Positions 7,517 through 16,390 are shown, counted from the first letter of the stretch. The stretch is 37,075 nt of DNA from Variovorax ginsengisoli (GCF_030486595.1 NZ_JAUJZH010000048.1:1-37075), one strand, 5' to 3'. Translations and numbers: made by a program. The notes: generated by a model from the letters alone, not told the origin.

Positions 7517-9121
7517 TCAATGATCCAGTTTGTCGGCGCGAATCATGTCGGCCGCCTTCTCGCCAATCATGATGCTGGGCGCGTTGGTATTGCCGCCGAC
7601 CAGCGTCGGCATGATGGACGCGTCGGCCACGCGCAGGCCCCGCACGCCGTGCACCCGCAACCGCGCGTCGACCACAGCCATCGAATCGTGGCCCATCTTG
7701 CAGGTGCCCACGGGATGATATTGCGTATCGGCGCGATCACGGATGTCTTGCTCGACGGCGCGCGCGTCGCGCTGGTCGAGCGGGTAGAGCCCCTTGCCGC
7801 GCACCGGCGCGAACGGGGAGGCATCGAGAATGCGCCGCTGCTGGTGAGCCCCCTCGATGAGCAGCGCGATGTCGGCCGGATCGCTGAAGAATCGCGGATC
7901 GATGCGGGGCGCGGCCGCCGGATCGGGGGAATTCAGCCGGACGGTGCCGCGGCTCCTGGGCCGCAGCAGCGTGGTGTGACAGCTGAAACCATGGCCCAGG
8001 CGCAGCCTGCGCGCATGGTCATCGACGATGGCCTGCACGAACACCAGCTGCAAGTCCGGCACGTCCACATCCGGTCGGCTGCGCAGGAAGGCGCCGGCCT
8101 CGGCGATCGAACTCGTCATGATGCCCCGGCGCTCCCTCTTCCATTGCGAAATCCCCTTGAGTATGCGCATGCCACCGGTCATCGAAGCGCCCAAGGTCTC
8201 GGTGTCGCTGCCCGTGCGGTAGGTGTAGACGTAGTCGATGTGGTCCTGCAGGTTCTCGCCGACACCGGCCAGGTCGACTACCGGGGCGATGCCTTTGGAT
8301 TGCAGATGCGCCGCCGGGCCGATGCCCGACAACTGCAGGATCTGCGGCGAGCCGAAGGCGCCGGCGCTCACGATCACTTCTCGCCGTGCCTCGAAGCGCA
8401 GCTCGCGTCCGTCGATCCGGGCTTGCACGCCGACCACGCGCCGCCCTTCGAACAGCAGGCGCTGCGACAGGGCGCGGGTGATGACGCTGAGGTTGGGCCG
8501 GCGAAGATTGGGTGTCAGGTAGGCCTTGGCCGCGCTGCAGCGCTCGCCGTTCTTCTGCGTCACCTGGTACATGAAGGCGCCGTACTGATCGGCCCCGTTG
8601 TAGTCGGGCGTGATGGGCAGTCCGCATTCGCGCGCAGCATCGACGAACAGGCGGCTCATCGCGCTGGGCTGCTGGATCTCGGCAACGTTCAGCGGCCCGC
8701 CCTGGCCGTGAAACGCGTCGCGATGGGTCTCGTTGTGCTCGGCTTTCCTGAAGTACGGCAGCACCTCGTCGTAGGACCAGCCGGGGTTGCCGAGCGACGC
8801 CCAGTGGTCGTAGTCCCAGCGATGCCCCCGCACGTAGAGCATGGCATTGATCGAGCTCGACCCGCCCAAAGTCTTACCGCGTGGCTGGTAGCCGCGCCGG
8901 CCGTTCAGCCCCGGTTGCGGCACCGTCTTGAACGCCCAGTTGTTGATGGAGGTCGGCACCATCGCCACCACCGCGGCCGGCATGTGGACCAGGATGCTCT
9001 TGTCGGGACCGCCGGCCTCCAGCAGGCAAACGCGGACGTCGCGGTCCTCGCTCAGGCGCGAGGCGATCACGCTGCCGGCCGAGCCGGCACCGATGACGAT
9101 GTAGTCGAAGGTCGTGTTCAT
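7517..9121 (-). CDS. GMC-family FAD alcohol dehydrogenase
   Basis: The protein has 534 residues. The N-terminal FAD-binding motif is GAGSAG (residues 11-16), followed by LLEAGG and the first GMC signature (RGKTLGGSSSINAM, about 80-95). The active-site pair is H469 in YHPVGTCKMG and the GGNTNAPS segment (N511/N513). The family (choline dehydrogenase, AlkJ and polyethylene-glycol dehydrogenase relatives) oxidises alcohols and passes electrons to quinone or another acceptor rather than NAD. It begins 7 bp after the alkyl sulfatase stop, with GAGG as a ribosome-binding site, and overlaps the aldehyde dehydrogenase. That order suggests oxidation of the fatty alcohol released by the sulfatase. There is no signal peptide. 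Confidence 0.93.
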   Translation of the reverse strand: MNTTFDYIVIGAGSAGSVIASRLSEDRDVRVCLLEAGGPDKSILVHMPAAVVAMVPTSINNWAFKTVPQPGLNGRRGYQPRGKTLGGSSSINAMLYVRGHRWDYDHWASLGNPGWSYDEVLPYFRKAEHNETHRDAFHGQGGPLNVAEIQQPSAMSRLFVDAARECGLPITPDYNGADQYGAFMYQVTQKNGERCSAAKAYLTPNLRRPNLSVITRALSQRLLFEGRRVVGVQARIDGRELRFEARREVIVSAGAFGSPQILQLSGIGPAAHLQSKGIAPVVDLAGVGENLQDHIDYVYTYRTGSDTETLGASMTGGMRILKGISQWKRERRGIMTSSIAEAGAFLRSRPDVDVPDLQLVFVQAIVDDHARRLRLGHGFSCHTTLLRPRSRGTVRLNSPDPAAAPRIDPRFFSDPADIALLIEGAHQQRRILDASPFAPVRGKGLYPLDQRDARAVEQDIRDRADTQYHPVGTCKMGHDSMAVVDARLRVHGVRGLRVADASIMPTLVGGNTNAPSIMIGEKAADMIRADKLDH

Positions 9122-9128
9122 CGGGGCC

Positions 9129-11129
9129 TCAGTGCGTCGGGCGCGGCTCGATCAACGGAAATGTGCTCGGGAAGGTGTCGAGCATCCCCAGCAACTCGCC
9201 GACCTTCTCGCGCTTGCCCGTCACCACGATTTGGCCCGCTTGCAGGGCTGCCGGGAACGTCGTCTTCTGCAGCGAGATCTCGTCCAACGTCGCACGCGTC
9301 AGGGTCAACGTCGCATCGGCGTTGGCGGACTGGGCACCGGCGACAAACGTCAGCGCGCTGTTCTCGAGGTTGAGCACGTAGTTCTGCTTCGTGTCGGTGA
9401 ACTGCCAGTTCAGAACCGTCGTCTTCCCCGCGGCCTTCTCCCCGTTCAGCCGCACGCCCAGGTAGTCGAAGTACATGTCAAGGGTCAGGGCGCGGATCAC
9501 GTCCGGCGCCTGCGTATTCACGGCTGGCATCTTGGGCAGGCCGTTGCGCAGCTCCCACGCACCCTGCAGAAGGGCGTTGCGAGCCGTGGAGGATTCGGCC
9601 TGGTAGCCCAATTGCTCGTAGGCGTCGGCGGCCAGGCCTCGGGCCTCCTGGTTGGCCGAGTCCGCAAACACCAACTGCGAAGTCATCTGGGCAACCCAGC
9701 GGAACTCGCCCTTGGCAAAGTCTGCCTTGGCGCGCTGCAGCACCGCCGGCGCGCCACCCATATACTCGATGGTCTTCTGCGCAGCGGTCACCGGCGGCAA
9801 CGCATAGAGATTGGCCGGATTGCCGTCGTAGTAGCCCAGATAGCGTTGGTAGACGGCCTTGACGTTGTGCTTCAGGTCTCCATAGAAGGCGTGCGTGGAC
9901 CAGTCTTGGTTCAGGCTGGCGGGCATCTTCAGCACATCGGCGATCTCGGAGCCGACATGGCCATGGTTCATCAGTCGCACCGTCTGGTCATGCACGTACT
10001 TGTAGGTGTCGCGCTGCTTCTTCAGGAAGTCCTGCACGCGCTCGGTGCCCCACACCGGCCAGTTGTGCTGTGCAATCATCACGTCGCTCTTGGCGCCGTA
10101 GCGCTGCAGTGCACCGCCCAGGTGCTTGGACCAGATCAACGGGTCGCGCGCCAGCGCGCCGCGCATGGGCAGCAGGTTGTGCATGGTCTGCGAGGCGATT
10201 TCCGTCATGTTCAGCACCTTCGACTGCGGGTAGTACATGATCATCTCGGACGGCGCTTCGGCCCCCGGGGTGAGTTCGAAGATGATGTCGACGCCGTCGA
10301 TGCTGTGCGCCTCGACCGTCTTCTCGATCAGCATCGTGGGTGGGATCAGGCTGACCGTGCCGAAGGAGACCGACTTGCCCAGCCCCGCATCGACCTGGCC
10401 TTTTTCGCCCCGCGGCAGCAACGGGCCGAACTGATAGATGCCCCGGCGCGACATGGCGTTGCCGGCGATGACGTTCTCGCCCACGGCCTCTTCCATGAAA
10501 CCGACGGGCGCGATGATCTTGACCTTGCCGGAGGCCACCTCCTCCTCGCTCAGGACGCCGCGAACTCCGCCGAAGTGGTCGACGTGGCTGTGCGAATAGA
10601 TCACCGCCCTCACCGGCTTGCGCGGACGGTGCTTGTAGTAAAGCTCCAGCGCCGCCTTCGCCGTTTCTGTGGTGATCAGCGGGTCGACCAGGATCAGTCC
10701 AGTCTTGCCTTCGATGACCGTCATGTTCGACAGGTCGAAACCACGCAGCTGGTAGATGCCGTCCGTGACCTGGTACAGGCCGGCGCCCATGTTGACGCGT
10801 GCATGTCGCCACAGGCCAGGGTTCACCGTGTCCGGCGCCTGCTCCTTCGACAGGAATTCGTAGCCCTTGAGTGACCAGGCGGGCCGGCCCTGGGCGCCCA
10901 TGATCACCTGGTCACTGCTCAGGCTTTCGACAAGGCCGCGCCTGGCGTCGTCGAACGACTGCTTGTCGGCCATCGGCAGTGTGGCCAGTAGCGCGCGGTT
11001 GGCCGCGCGCGTGGCTTCGGTGGCGTCCTTCGGCGCGTGGGCCTGGGCCTGGGCCTGGGCCTGGGCCTGGGCGCCGGCAGCGCAGGCTGCCAGCAAGATG
11101 CCGCTCATCAGGCGGTGCGAATGTTTCAT
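9129..11129 (-). CDS. sdsA: exported SdsA-type alkyl sulfatase (metallo-beta-lactamase fold)
   Basis: The protein has 666 residues. The signal peptide ends in an unusual AQAQAQAQAQA run (cleavage about residues 20-31). The metallo-beta-lactamase domain binds two zinc ions through H180, H182, D184 and H185 (YSHSHVDHFGG). It continues through an alkyl-sulfatase dimerisation region (THAFYGDLKHNVKAVYQRYLG) to a C-terminal SCP2-like lipid-binding domain, the SdsA1 layout of Pseudomonas. Such enzymes hydrolyse primary alkyl sulfates such as SDS to the alcohol plus sulfate in the periplasm. GGAGACA precedes the ATG at 11129. The downstream alcohol and aldehyde dehydrogenases and the upstream acyl-CoA ligase complete a pathway to beta-oxidation. 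No SdsB-type LysR activator is adjacent. Confidence 0.93.
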   Translation of the reverse strand: MKHSHRLMSGILLAACAAGAQAQAQAQAQAHAPKDATEATRAANRALLATLPMADKQSFDDARRGLVESLSSDQVIMGAQGRPAWSLKGYEFLSKEQAPDTVNPGLWRHARVNMGAGLYQVTDGIYQLRGFDLSNMTVIEGKTGLILVDPLITTETAKAALELYYKHRPRKPVRAVIYSHSHVDHFGGVRGVLSEEEVASGKVKIIAPVGFMEEAVGENVIAGNAMSRRGIYQFGPLLPRGEKGQVDAGLGKSVSFGTVSLIPPTMLIEKTVEAHSIDGVDIIFELTPGAEAPSEMIMYYPQSKVLNMTEIASQTMHNLLPMRGALARDPLIWSKHLGGALQRYGAKSDVMIAQHNWPVWGTERVQDFLKKQRDTYKYVHDQTVRLMNHGHVGSEIADVLKMPASLNQDWSTHAFYGDLKHNVKAVYQRYLGYYDGNPANLYALPPVTAAQKTIEYMGGAPAVLQRAKADFAKGEFRWVAQMTSQLVFADSANQEARGLAADAYEQLGYQAESSTARNALLQGAWELRNGLPKMPAVNTQAPDVIRALTLDMYFDYLGVRLNGEKAAGKTTVLNWQFTDTKQNYVLNLENSALTFVAGAQSANADATLTLTRATLDEISLQKTTFPAALQAGQIVVTGKREKVGELLGMLDTFPSTFPLIEPRPTH
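11041..11070. repeat. (GCCTGG)5 hexanucleotide tandem repeat inside the sulfatase signal peptide
   Basis: Five perfect GCCTGG units (plus strand) encode the repeated Ala-Gln dipeptide at the end of the signal peptide. A near-unit, GCGTGG, precedes them. Copy-number change would lengthen or shorten the export signal by whole dipeptides without a frameshift. Confidence 0.9.
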
Positions 11130-11164
11130 ACTTGTCTCCAGGTAGGTTGGGTGAGTTCGGTGTT

Positions 11165-11538
11165 ACCAGGAACTCGCAACGACCCGTGCGGTTTCCCGTG
11201 CGCGGGTCAAGAGGAAGAGATGGCCGTCGTCGACCCCATGCAGGCGCGCGTCGGGCAGCAGCCACGCGTGCAGCACGCATTGATCAGCAGCCCAGCGGGT
11301 CGTCGTTGTCCGCCATCACCAGCGTCGCGTGCCGGATGCGCCGCAGTCAGGGAAGGCTGGACCAGCCCAGCATGACCAGCTAGCGGTAGCTTCTCGCGCT
11401 GCCGCGTGCGCGAAGGCGTCGATGCCGCCCCGTCCCACGATCACCCAGTTCGGACCTGCCGAGCTCCTTGCCGATCCGATCGGAAGAACGGCCAGCCATA
11501 GGTGTTCTCGCCCATCGCCGTGTTTGCGGCGGGGTGCT
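11165..11538 (-). pseudogene. remnant of a PHA-depolymerase-like alpha/beta hydrolase
   Basis: On the minus strand downstream of the ligase stop, a frame beginning MKHPAANTAMGENTYGWPFF is followed, across stops and shifts, by LGWSSLP, LRRIRHATLVMADNDDPL and then PDARLHGVDDGHLFLLTRAR. The last pieces match the C-terminus of the intracellular medium-chain PHA depolymerase-like hydrolases, where DDDP carries the acid residue and DGHLFL the catalytic His. At least two in-frame stops and two frameshifts (one near 11275) break it, and the nucleophile-elbow half is absent. It fills the 409-bp gap between the ligase and sulfatase genes, which otherwise would be a tight operon. Confidence 0.7.
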
Positions 11539-13242
11539 TCATGCCACGTCGCGAAGTTCGCGGCGCAAGATCTTGCCGACCGTGGACTTGGGCAAGGCCT
11601 CGACGAAACGCACGATCCTGGGCACCTTGTAGGCGGTGAGCTGCTCGCGGCAATGGGCGAGCAGCTCGGTCTCGCCCAGTGCGGCGTTCGCCGCCCTGAC
11701 CACGAACAGCTTGACCGCCTCGCCCGTCTTCTCGTCCGGCACGCCCACGCATGCGCATTCGGCGACACCGGGGCAACCGGTGGCCACGGCTTCGATCTCG
11801 TTGGGGTAGACGTTGAACCCGGAGACGATGACCATGTCCTTCTTCCGGTCGACGATCTTCAGGAACCCTCGCGCATCGAAGATGCCGATGTCGCCGGTGC
11901 GGAAGTAGCCGTCGGCGGTGAATGCGGCCGCGTTGGCCTCGGGCTGCTGCCAGTAACCGCTCATCACCTGCGGGCCCCTGGCGCAGATCTCGCCCGCTTC
12001 GCCGATGCCGACTTCGCACCCGTTGTCATCCAGCAGCTTGATGTCGGTCGAGGGCATCGGCAACCCGGTGGTGCCGGTGAATTCGTTCACTGCGGCCGGG
12101 TTGAAGGTCAGGATCGGAGAGGTTTCCGACAGGCCATAGCCTTCGCGGATGAAGGTTCCGGTGAGCGCTCTCCACTTGTCGGACACCGCACCGATCACGG
12201 CCGCGCCGCCGCCGGCGGCCAGGCGCAGGTTGGACCAGTCGACTTCCTTGCCTCGGGGGTGCGCGACAAGCCCGGCGTAGAGCGTGTTGACGCCGATGAA
12301 AATGCTAGGACGCGCTTTCTTGAGCGTGTCGAGGAAGCTGTCGAAGTCACGGGGATTGGGCACCAGCCAGTTGTCGGCGCCGACCGAGAAGTAGCTGATG
12401 AAGTTCACCATCAGCGCGAAGATGTGATACAGGGGAATCGCCGTGACGACGACCTCCTCCCCCGGGCGCAGGACGGAGGGCATGAAGGCCTTGAATTGCT
12501 CGGTGTTGGCCACCAGGTTGCGGTGCGACAGCGCCGCCCCCTTGGACAGGCCGGTCGTACCGCCGGTGTACTGCAGGAACAGCAGGTCGTCGCCATCGAC
12601 ATCGACCGGTGTGAAGGGCAGCCCGGCGCCTTCGGCCAGCGCATCGGTGAAGGCGACGGCGCCCGTCAGGCGCCCGTCCACCGGCGGGCTCGGCAAGGCG
12701 ACGCCGCTGCCGTCGCCCAGACCGACGGTGAGGATGGTCTTGAGCCGGGTCCTGGCCACGACCTCGGCCACGGTGGCGGTGACGCCGCTGAAGACCACAA
12801 GGGTCTCGACACCGGCATCGTTGAGCTGGTGCTCGAGTTCGCGCGGCGTGTACAAGGGATTGACGTTGGCCTGCGCGGCACCGGCACGGATGATGCCGAG
12901 GAAAGCGATCGGGAAGGCCAGCAGGTTGGGCGTCATCACGGCGACGCGGTCGCCCTTCTTCACGCCGAGCTTGCTCTGCAGGTAGGCTGCGAAGTCACGC
13001 GAGAGCCGATCGAGGTCGGCGTAGCTCAGCGTCTGGCCCGCGCAGCGCATCGCCGGCCGGTCGGCAAAGCGCTTCATGGCCTGGTCCATCATGTCCACCA
13101 CCGAGCGATAGGCGTCGGGATTGATTTCGTTCGGCGTGCTGCCGTAGCTGGCCTGCCAATGCCGTTGGGTCGTCGTCGCGTCCTGATACGAGGGCGGTAA
13201 CGAGCATGCGGCGGCCTGCACGATGTTCTGGATGGAGTTCAC
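11539..13242 (-). CDS. fatty acid-CoA ligase (AMP-forming)
   Basis: The protein has 567 residues from GTG 13242. That start is chosen because CCAAGGAGACAACCTGGTG gives a strong Shine-Dalgarno at the right distance, whereas the extra 35 residues from 13347 are low-complexity and run through the repeat-rich promoter. It is an ANL-superfamily enzyme: P-loop-like YTGGTTGLSKGA, GYGLSETSP, YFRTGDIG, hinge DRKKDMVIVSGFNVYP and catalytic-lysine motif PKSTVGKILRREL. It activates a fatty acid with ATP and CoA to acyl-CoA at the membrane or in the cytosol and is FadD-like in overall pattern. It is the promoter-proximal gene of the alkyl sulfate operon and would feed the acid made by the aldehyde dehydrogenase into beta-oxidation. 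Chain length is inferred. Confidence 0.9.
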   Translation of the reverse strand: MNSIQNIVQAAACSLPPSYQDATTTQRHWQASYGSTPNEINPDAYRSVVDMMDQAMKRFADRPAMRCAGQTLSYADLDRLSRDFAAYLQSKLGVKKGDRVAVMTPNLLAFPIAFLGIIRAGAAQANVNPLYTPRELEHQLNDAGVETLVVFSGVTATVAEVVARTRLKTILTVGLGDGSGVALPSPPVDGRLTGAVAFTDALAEGAGLPFTPVDVDGDDLLFLQYTGGTTGLSKGAALSHRNLVANTEQFKAFMPSVLRPGEEVVVTAIPLYHIFALMVNFISYFSVGADNWLVPNPRDFDSFLDTLKKARPSIFIGVNTLYAGLVAHPRGKEVDWSNLRLAAGGGAAVIGAVSDKWRALTGTFIREGYGLSETSPILTFNPAAVNEFTGTTGLPMPSTDIKLLDDNGCEVGIGEAGEICARGPQVMSGYWQQPEANAAAFTADGYFRTGDIGIFDARGFLKIVDRKKDMVIVSGFNVYPNEIEAVATGCPGVAECACVGVPDEKTGEAVKLFVVRAANAALGETELLAHCREQLTAYKVPRIVRFVEALPKSTVGKILRRELRDVA

Positions 13243-13337
13243 CAGGTTGTCTCCTTGGCTGCAAATTCGCTGGCCGGGTCCTGTGGATGAACGCCGGGGC
13301 TCTGTGGACGCAATTGTTCCGGTGAGGACCGATTGAG

Positions 13338-13377
13338 TCCAATGCATAGTTGATGCAGAATCAATGCACTGGATGCA
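13338..13377. promoter_or_regulatory. four phased ATGCA repeats with flanking dyad
   Basis: ATGCA begins at 13342, 13353, 13364 and 13373, steps of 11, 11 and 9 bp, about one helical turn each. Outer arms TCCAATGCA (13338-13346) and TGCACTGGA (13365-13373) pair in 8 of 9 positions, and TTGAT/ATCAA (13350-13354, 13360-13364) form an inner dyad. It sits about 95-135 bp upstream of the ligase GTG, a fitting place for an activator or repressor array. Confidence 0.55.
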
Positions 13378-13535
13378 ATTGAAGGAGCAAGGACCTCAAA
13401 AACGGGGCAACCGACGCAGGCGACCACTGTGGCGTGGGACCGCAGTTGGGTGCAGGCCAGCGGCATTCCATGGCCCAAGGTGGTCCATGGCGAGCAACGG
13501 ATCCAGATGATGTCGCCCTTGCCACCGGCCGGAGC

Positions 13536-13551
13536 TTGCATTCGTATGCAA
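13536..13551. promoter_or_regulatory. TTGCAT-N4-ATGCAA dyad
   Basis: This is a perfect 6-bp inverted repeat with a TCGT spacer, about 300 bp upstream of the ligase start and 277 bp upstream of the VOC gene. It shares the ATGCA core with the repeats at 13338-13377, suggesting the same binding protein. Confidence 0.4.
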
Positions 13552-13827
13552 ATAGGGGTTTACCCGTACGCTGGATGTGTGGGTGCAGCGTGCGCTCCTT
13601 CGAAGACAAGCATGCTGACGAGGCGAGTCGGCTGCGGAGGTGGCTGACAAGTACTTCGCTGTACGTCGCAGCATCACCGATATCTTCGAGCTAGGCCCCG
13701 CTGCTACGGCTACCGCAAGCTGTTGGCGTCGCTGGTTACGGACTGCGTTGTGGGTCGATCTCGAAGCTGCTGCAGCACGCGCTAGGATTGCTCCGAGGCC
13801 AAACATCCGTCCGCTCAGGGGACCTCC

Positions 13828-14235
13828 ATGATCCAGATCCGCGACATCGACCACCTCGTCCTGCGCGTCACCGACCTGCCGGGCATGCTGCGTTTCTATT
13901 GCGACGGCCTCGGCTGCCAGGTCGAGCGGAAGCGCGACGACATCGGCTTGACGCAGCTGCGGGCCGGACGCTCTATGCTCGATCTCGTTCCGATCGATGG
14001 CGCTCTGGGGCGCGCGGGCGGTGCGCCGGCGGGCGAAGAGGGCCGCAATCTCGACCACTTCTGCTTCCGCGTCGAGCCCTTCGACGAACAGGCGATCCGC
14101 GGCCATTTGTCGGCGCTGGGCATCGATGCGGGCCCCGTTGAGTCGCGTTTCGGGGCGGAGGGCGAGGGGCCATCGATCTACCTACGCGACCCTGAGGGCA
14201 ACGTCGTCGAGCTCAAGGGCCCGCCCTATCGATGA
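13828..14235 (+). CDS. VOC-superfamily (glyoxalase/dioxygenase-fold) protein
   Basis: The protein has 135 residues in a single-domain vicinal-oxygen-chelate fold made of two beta-alpha-beta-beta-beta halves. Candidate metal ligands are H9 (IDHLVLRV), H77 (LDHFCFRV) and E128 (GNVVELKG), with YLRDPEGN just before the last strand, a hallmark of the family. Members include glyoxalase I, fosfomycin-resistance and ring-cleavage enzymes; nothing here selects between them. A well-placed ATG with AGGGGACCTCC upstream supports the start. It is transcribed away from the alkyl sulfate operon and faces a broken VOC gene tail-to-tail. Confidence 0.85.
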   Translation: MIQIRDIDHLVLRVTDLPGMLRFYCDGLGCQVERKRDDIGLTQLRAGRSMLDLVPIDGALGRAGGAPAGEEGRNLDHFCFRVEPFDEQAIRGHLSALGIDAGPVESRFGAEGEGPSIYLRDPEGNVVELKGPPYR

Positions 14236-14236
14236 T

Positions 14237-14415
14237 CTATTTGGAGGCAGCCGCGATCATCTCCAGCCTTTGCTCGCGGATTCGCGCAAGCCAACACCAC
14301 ACTACCGTAGCGGTCCGTTGGTGGCTTCGTAAGCACCACGCCGCGAGCCAGCAGCTGCTCGTAGCTGGCCGTGCAGTCGGTCTCGTTCAGTTCAGTAGGC
14401 CTTGGCTTGCTCTCG
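14237..14415 (-). pseudogene. remnant of a second VOC-family protein
   Basis: The minus strand reads ETDCTASYEQLLARGV then LTKPPTDRYGSVVLA, the standard second half of a small VOC protein, and after a frame change ends LEMIAAASK before the stop at 14237-14239. The N-terminal half is missing. It starts 1 bp past the stop of the intact VOC gene on the other strand. Confidence 0.55.
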
Positions 14416-14787
14416 GGCGATTTGACTGACGCCGCGAGTTGGTGGCCAGATGGAACGCGGTTACTACGTTGCTGGAACATCCTTCCTACACTTCACGATG
14501 CGGTGAAGGAGGTCTCGAGTCTAGTAAGACATCAGATCGCGGGCAACCTGAGATCCTGTTTCAGTGCCGTGCGGTGGCGGCTTCGCGGCCGTTGTCACCT
14601 GAATACGGAATTTCGGGAAAAGCTCAATGAATTGAAAGAGTTTCATTTCGAGCTTGGAACTGCGCCTCCAGCGAGGCAGCTCACGGCTGTTAGTCAGCCC
14701 AGCCCACCCGAAATCGGAATTGCCAGCGATAGCCGACGTACAGCAGCTCACCATCAAACGCCCGGTCGCCTTCGCGCGCTTGCGCCG
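14416..14787. other. unassigned sequence downstream of the Tn3 transposase remnant
   Basis: I expected a Tn3-type 38-bp terminal repeat (GGGG...TAAG) here because transposase genes end close to one, but could not find it. Open frames are present on both strands without recognisable content. Confidence 0.4.
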
Positions 14788-16390
14788 TCAGCGTGACGAT
14801 GGTGCATGCCTCGTATTGGGTCGCCGCTGAACAAGCGTGTCGGCGTACTTCTCGACGTTGAACTTCATCGTGCCGCGAAAGTTGATGTGCGAGAAGTGCG
14901 CTGGTCCGATGCGGCGCAACCAGTCGTCCTCGATTCGGGTTCCCTGACGCTTCAGCCTCTCAACGACCTCGTGCATCCGGCTCGTGTTCCAGGCCAGCAC
15001 GATGTTCGTCAGCAGTGCATGCGAGCCCGAAATCGCCAGCATCTCGTCGCGCCGCCGGCCGCGCTCCGGCGCAACCTTGCCGCTGTACACCGCGCGCTGG
15101 AGCTGATGCACCGATTCGCCCCGGTTCAGTAGCGTGTGAATCTCGCGCCGGAAGTCCTCGATGGCGATGTAGTCGCAGAGGAAGACGGTGCGCAGCAGCC
15201 GTCCCAGATGTTCAGCTGCTCGATGCAGGGGGGTCTCCTTGCGCAGCCGATCCGAAGCGCTGCAGGGCCAGCGTGGCTGACACGCGCCCGGATCGAATGG
15301 ACGCCGCCAGGCGAAGGAGCTCGTCCCAGCCACGCTCGATGGCGCCGAGCGAGACGCTCCTCACGGAGACTGCTTCGAGTCCTTCCGGGATTCTGAAGAC
15401 GCGAGGCAGGTGCAGCTTTCGCTCCGCCAAATCACGCGGCCGCGGACACAGGTCAAAGCCCAGCAGCTTGGCGATGGCCATCGCCGGATTCGTATACCCA
15501 TGGGTATCTACCGCCACCAGCGATAGCTGCATGAGGTCATCGCTGCGGTTGTGTGTCTCGACACCCTCGATAGCGGCACCTGCCTGACGTTCGTTGAGTA
15601 CGATGGGCTGGTCATAGACGATGCCCCATCGATCACGCACGTGGGTGTACAGGCCTGAGGCGTAGGTGCGCCGGCGCGGATCGACCCGGGCGTTCCAGAG
15701 GTGGCGTGACGCGTCGAGCGACATCATGTCGGCCGACACCTTGTCGCCATCACCCCAGAGGGCAGCGATCGGGATCTGGCTTTGGAACTGCGCGACACGT
15801 TCGTTGGCGCGCCGAAGCCGGCCACTGCCTTCCAGGGCCCGCATCGCCACGGAGATCTGGCTTGGCTCCAGACCCGGGATCATCGAGGCGACCCCTTTGG
15901 CGTCGATGTCGGTGCCGTGCGCCAGCAAAGCGCCATACAACCCGACGAGCTCATCCGCAGTCTGCGCCCGGTGCCCCAGCAAGGCATCGCTGAAGTTGGT
16001 CGCAGCATCCAGTTGCATCAGCAGATCGGGGAACTGAACGTTCCCGATGAGCTTGTAGACGGTCTCGCGCGTACGCACAGGTTCGCTCTTCTCGGGGAGG
16101 GCGTCGATGGCGGGCAGGCGCAGCATGCCGTCGGCGCTGATTTCGACCTTGCCCCGGTCCAGCCCATCGCGAACCGCGGCACTGCCCGCAACCAGGTTGG
16201 CCAACAACGGCTCCAGGAACTCCCGGGGGGACTTGGGCATCCCCAGGAGGTCGATGTGCTGCTCACGTTGCGATTCCCAATGGGCCGGAGGGATCAGCAT
16301 CTGGTCGCGCTCCCGATGGCTCAGTGAGTGGTCGATCCAGACACTGCCGCGACGAAGGCTCTTTCGCAGCGACATCATCGTGCAGGCTTC
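14788..16390 (-). pseudogene. tnpA: Tn3-family transposase TnpA, 5'-truncated and frameshifted
   Basis: Two minus-strand frames (16390 to 15212, then about 15240 to 14788) together give some 530 residues of the C-terminal part of a Tn3 transposase. They include the WGDGDKVSADMMSLDAS catalytic-Asp region, the VDTHGYTN region of the second Asp, and the NIVLAWNTSRMHEVVERL region of the catalytic Glu. The frame breaks at a run of six G (plus strand 15228-15233): removing one base restores AQGDPLHRAAEHLGRLLR. The N-terminal half is absent; upstream the sequence switches abruptly into an IS30 transposase. No resolvase or res site is present. The element is defective both by truncation and frameshift unless the G-run is a sequencing error. 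Confidence 0.88.

Larger units (their letters stand above)
13243..13827. other. promoter-side intergenic region of the alkyl sulfate operon
   Basis: No supported gene in 585 bp. It holds the ATGCA repeat cluster at 13338-13377 and the TTGCAT/ATGCAA dyad at 13536-13551. The stretch 13600-13780 has short open frames but nothing I can assign. Confidence 0.5.

Noticed and set aside
7409..9373. Plus-strand frame of 654 codons opposite the GMC dehydrogenase
   Set aside because: Mirror of the GMC gene, rich in His, Arg and Gln as antisense frames are; no recognisable motif.
9114..10874. Plus-strand frame of 586 codons opposite the alkyl sulfatase
   Set aside because: Antisense shadow; the minus strand has zinc-binding motifs and a signal peptide.
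11329..13200. Plus-strand frame of 623 codons opposite the acyl-CoA ligase
   Set aside because: Antisense shadow of a gene with all ANL-superfamily motifs.
13640..13760. Possible IS3-type transposase remnant (text YGYRKLLASL on the plus strand)
   Set aside because: Only about ten suggestive residues with no neighbouring integrase motifs; could be chance.
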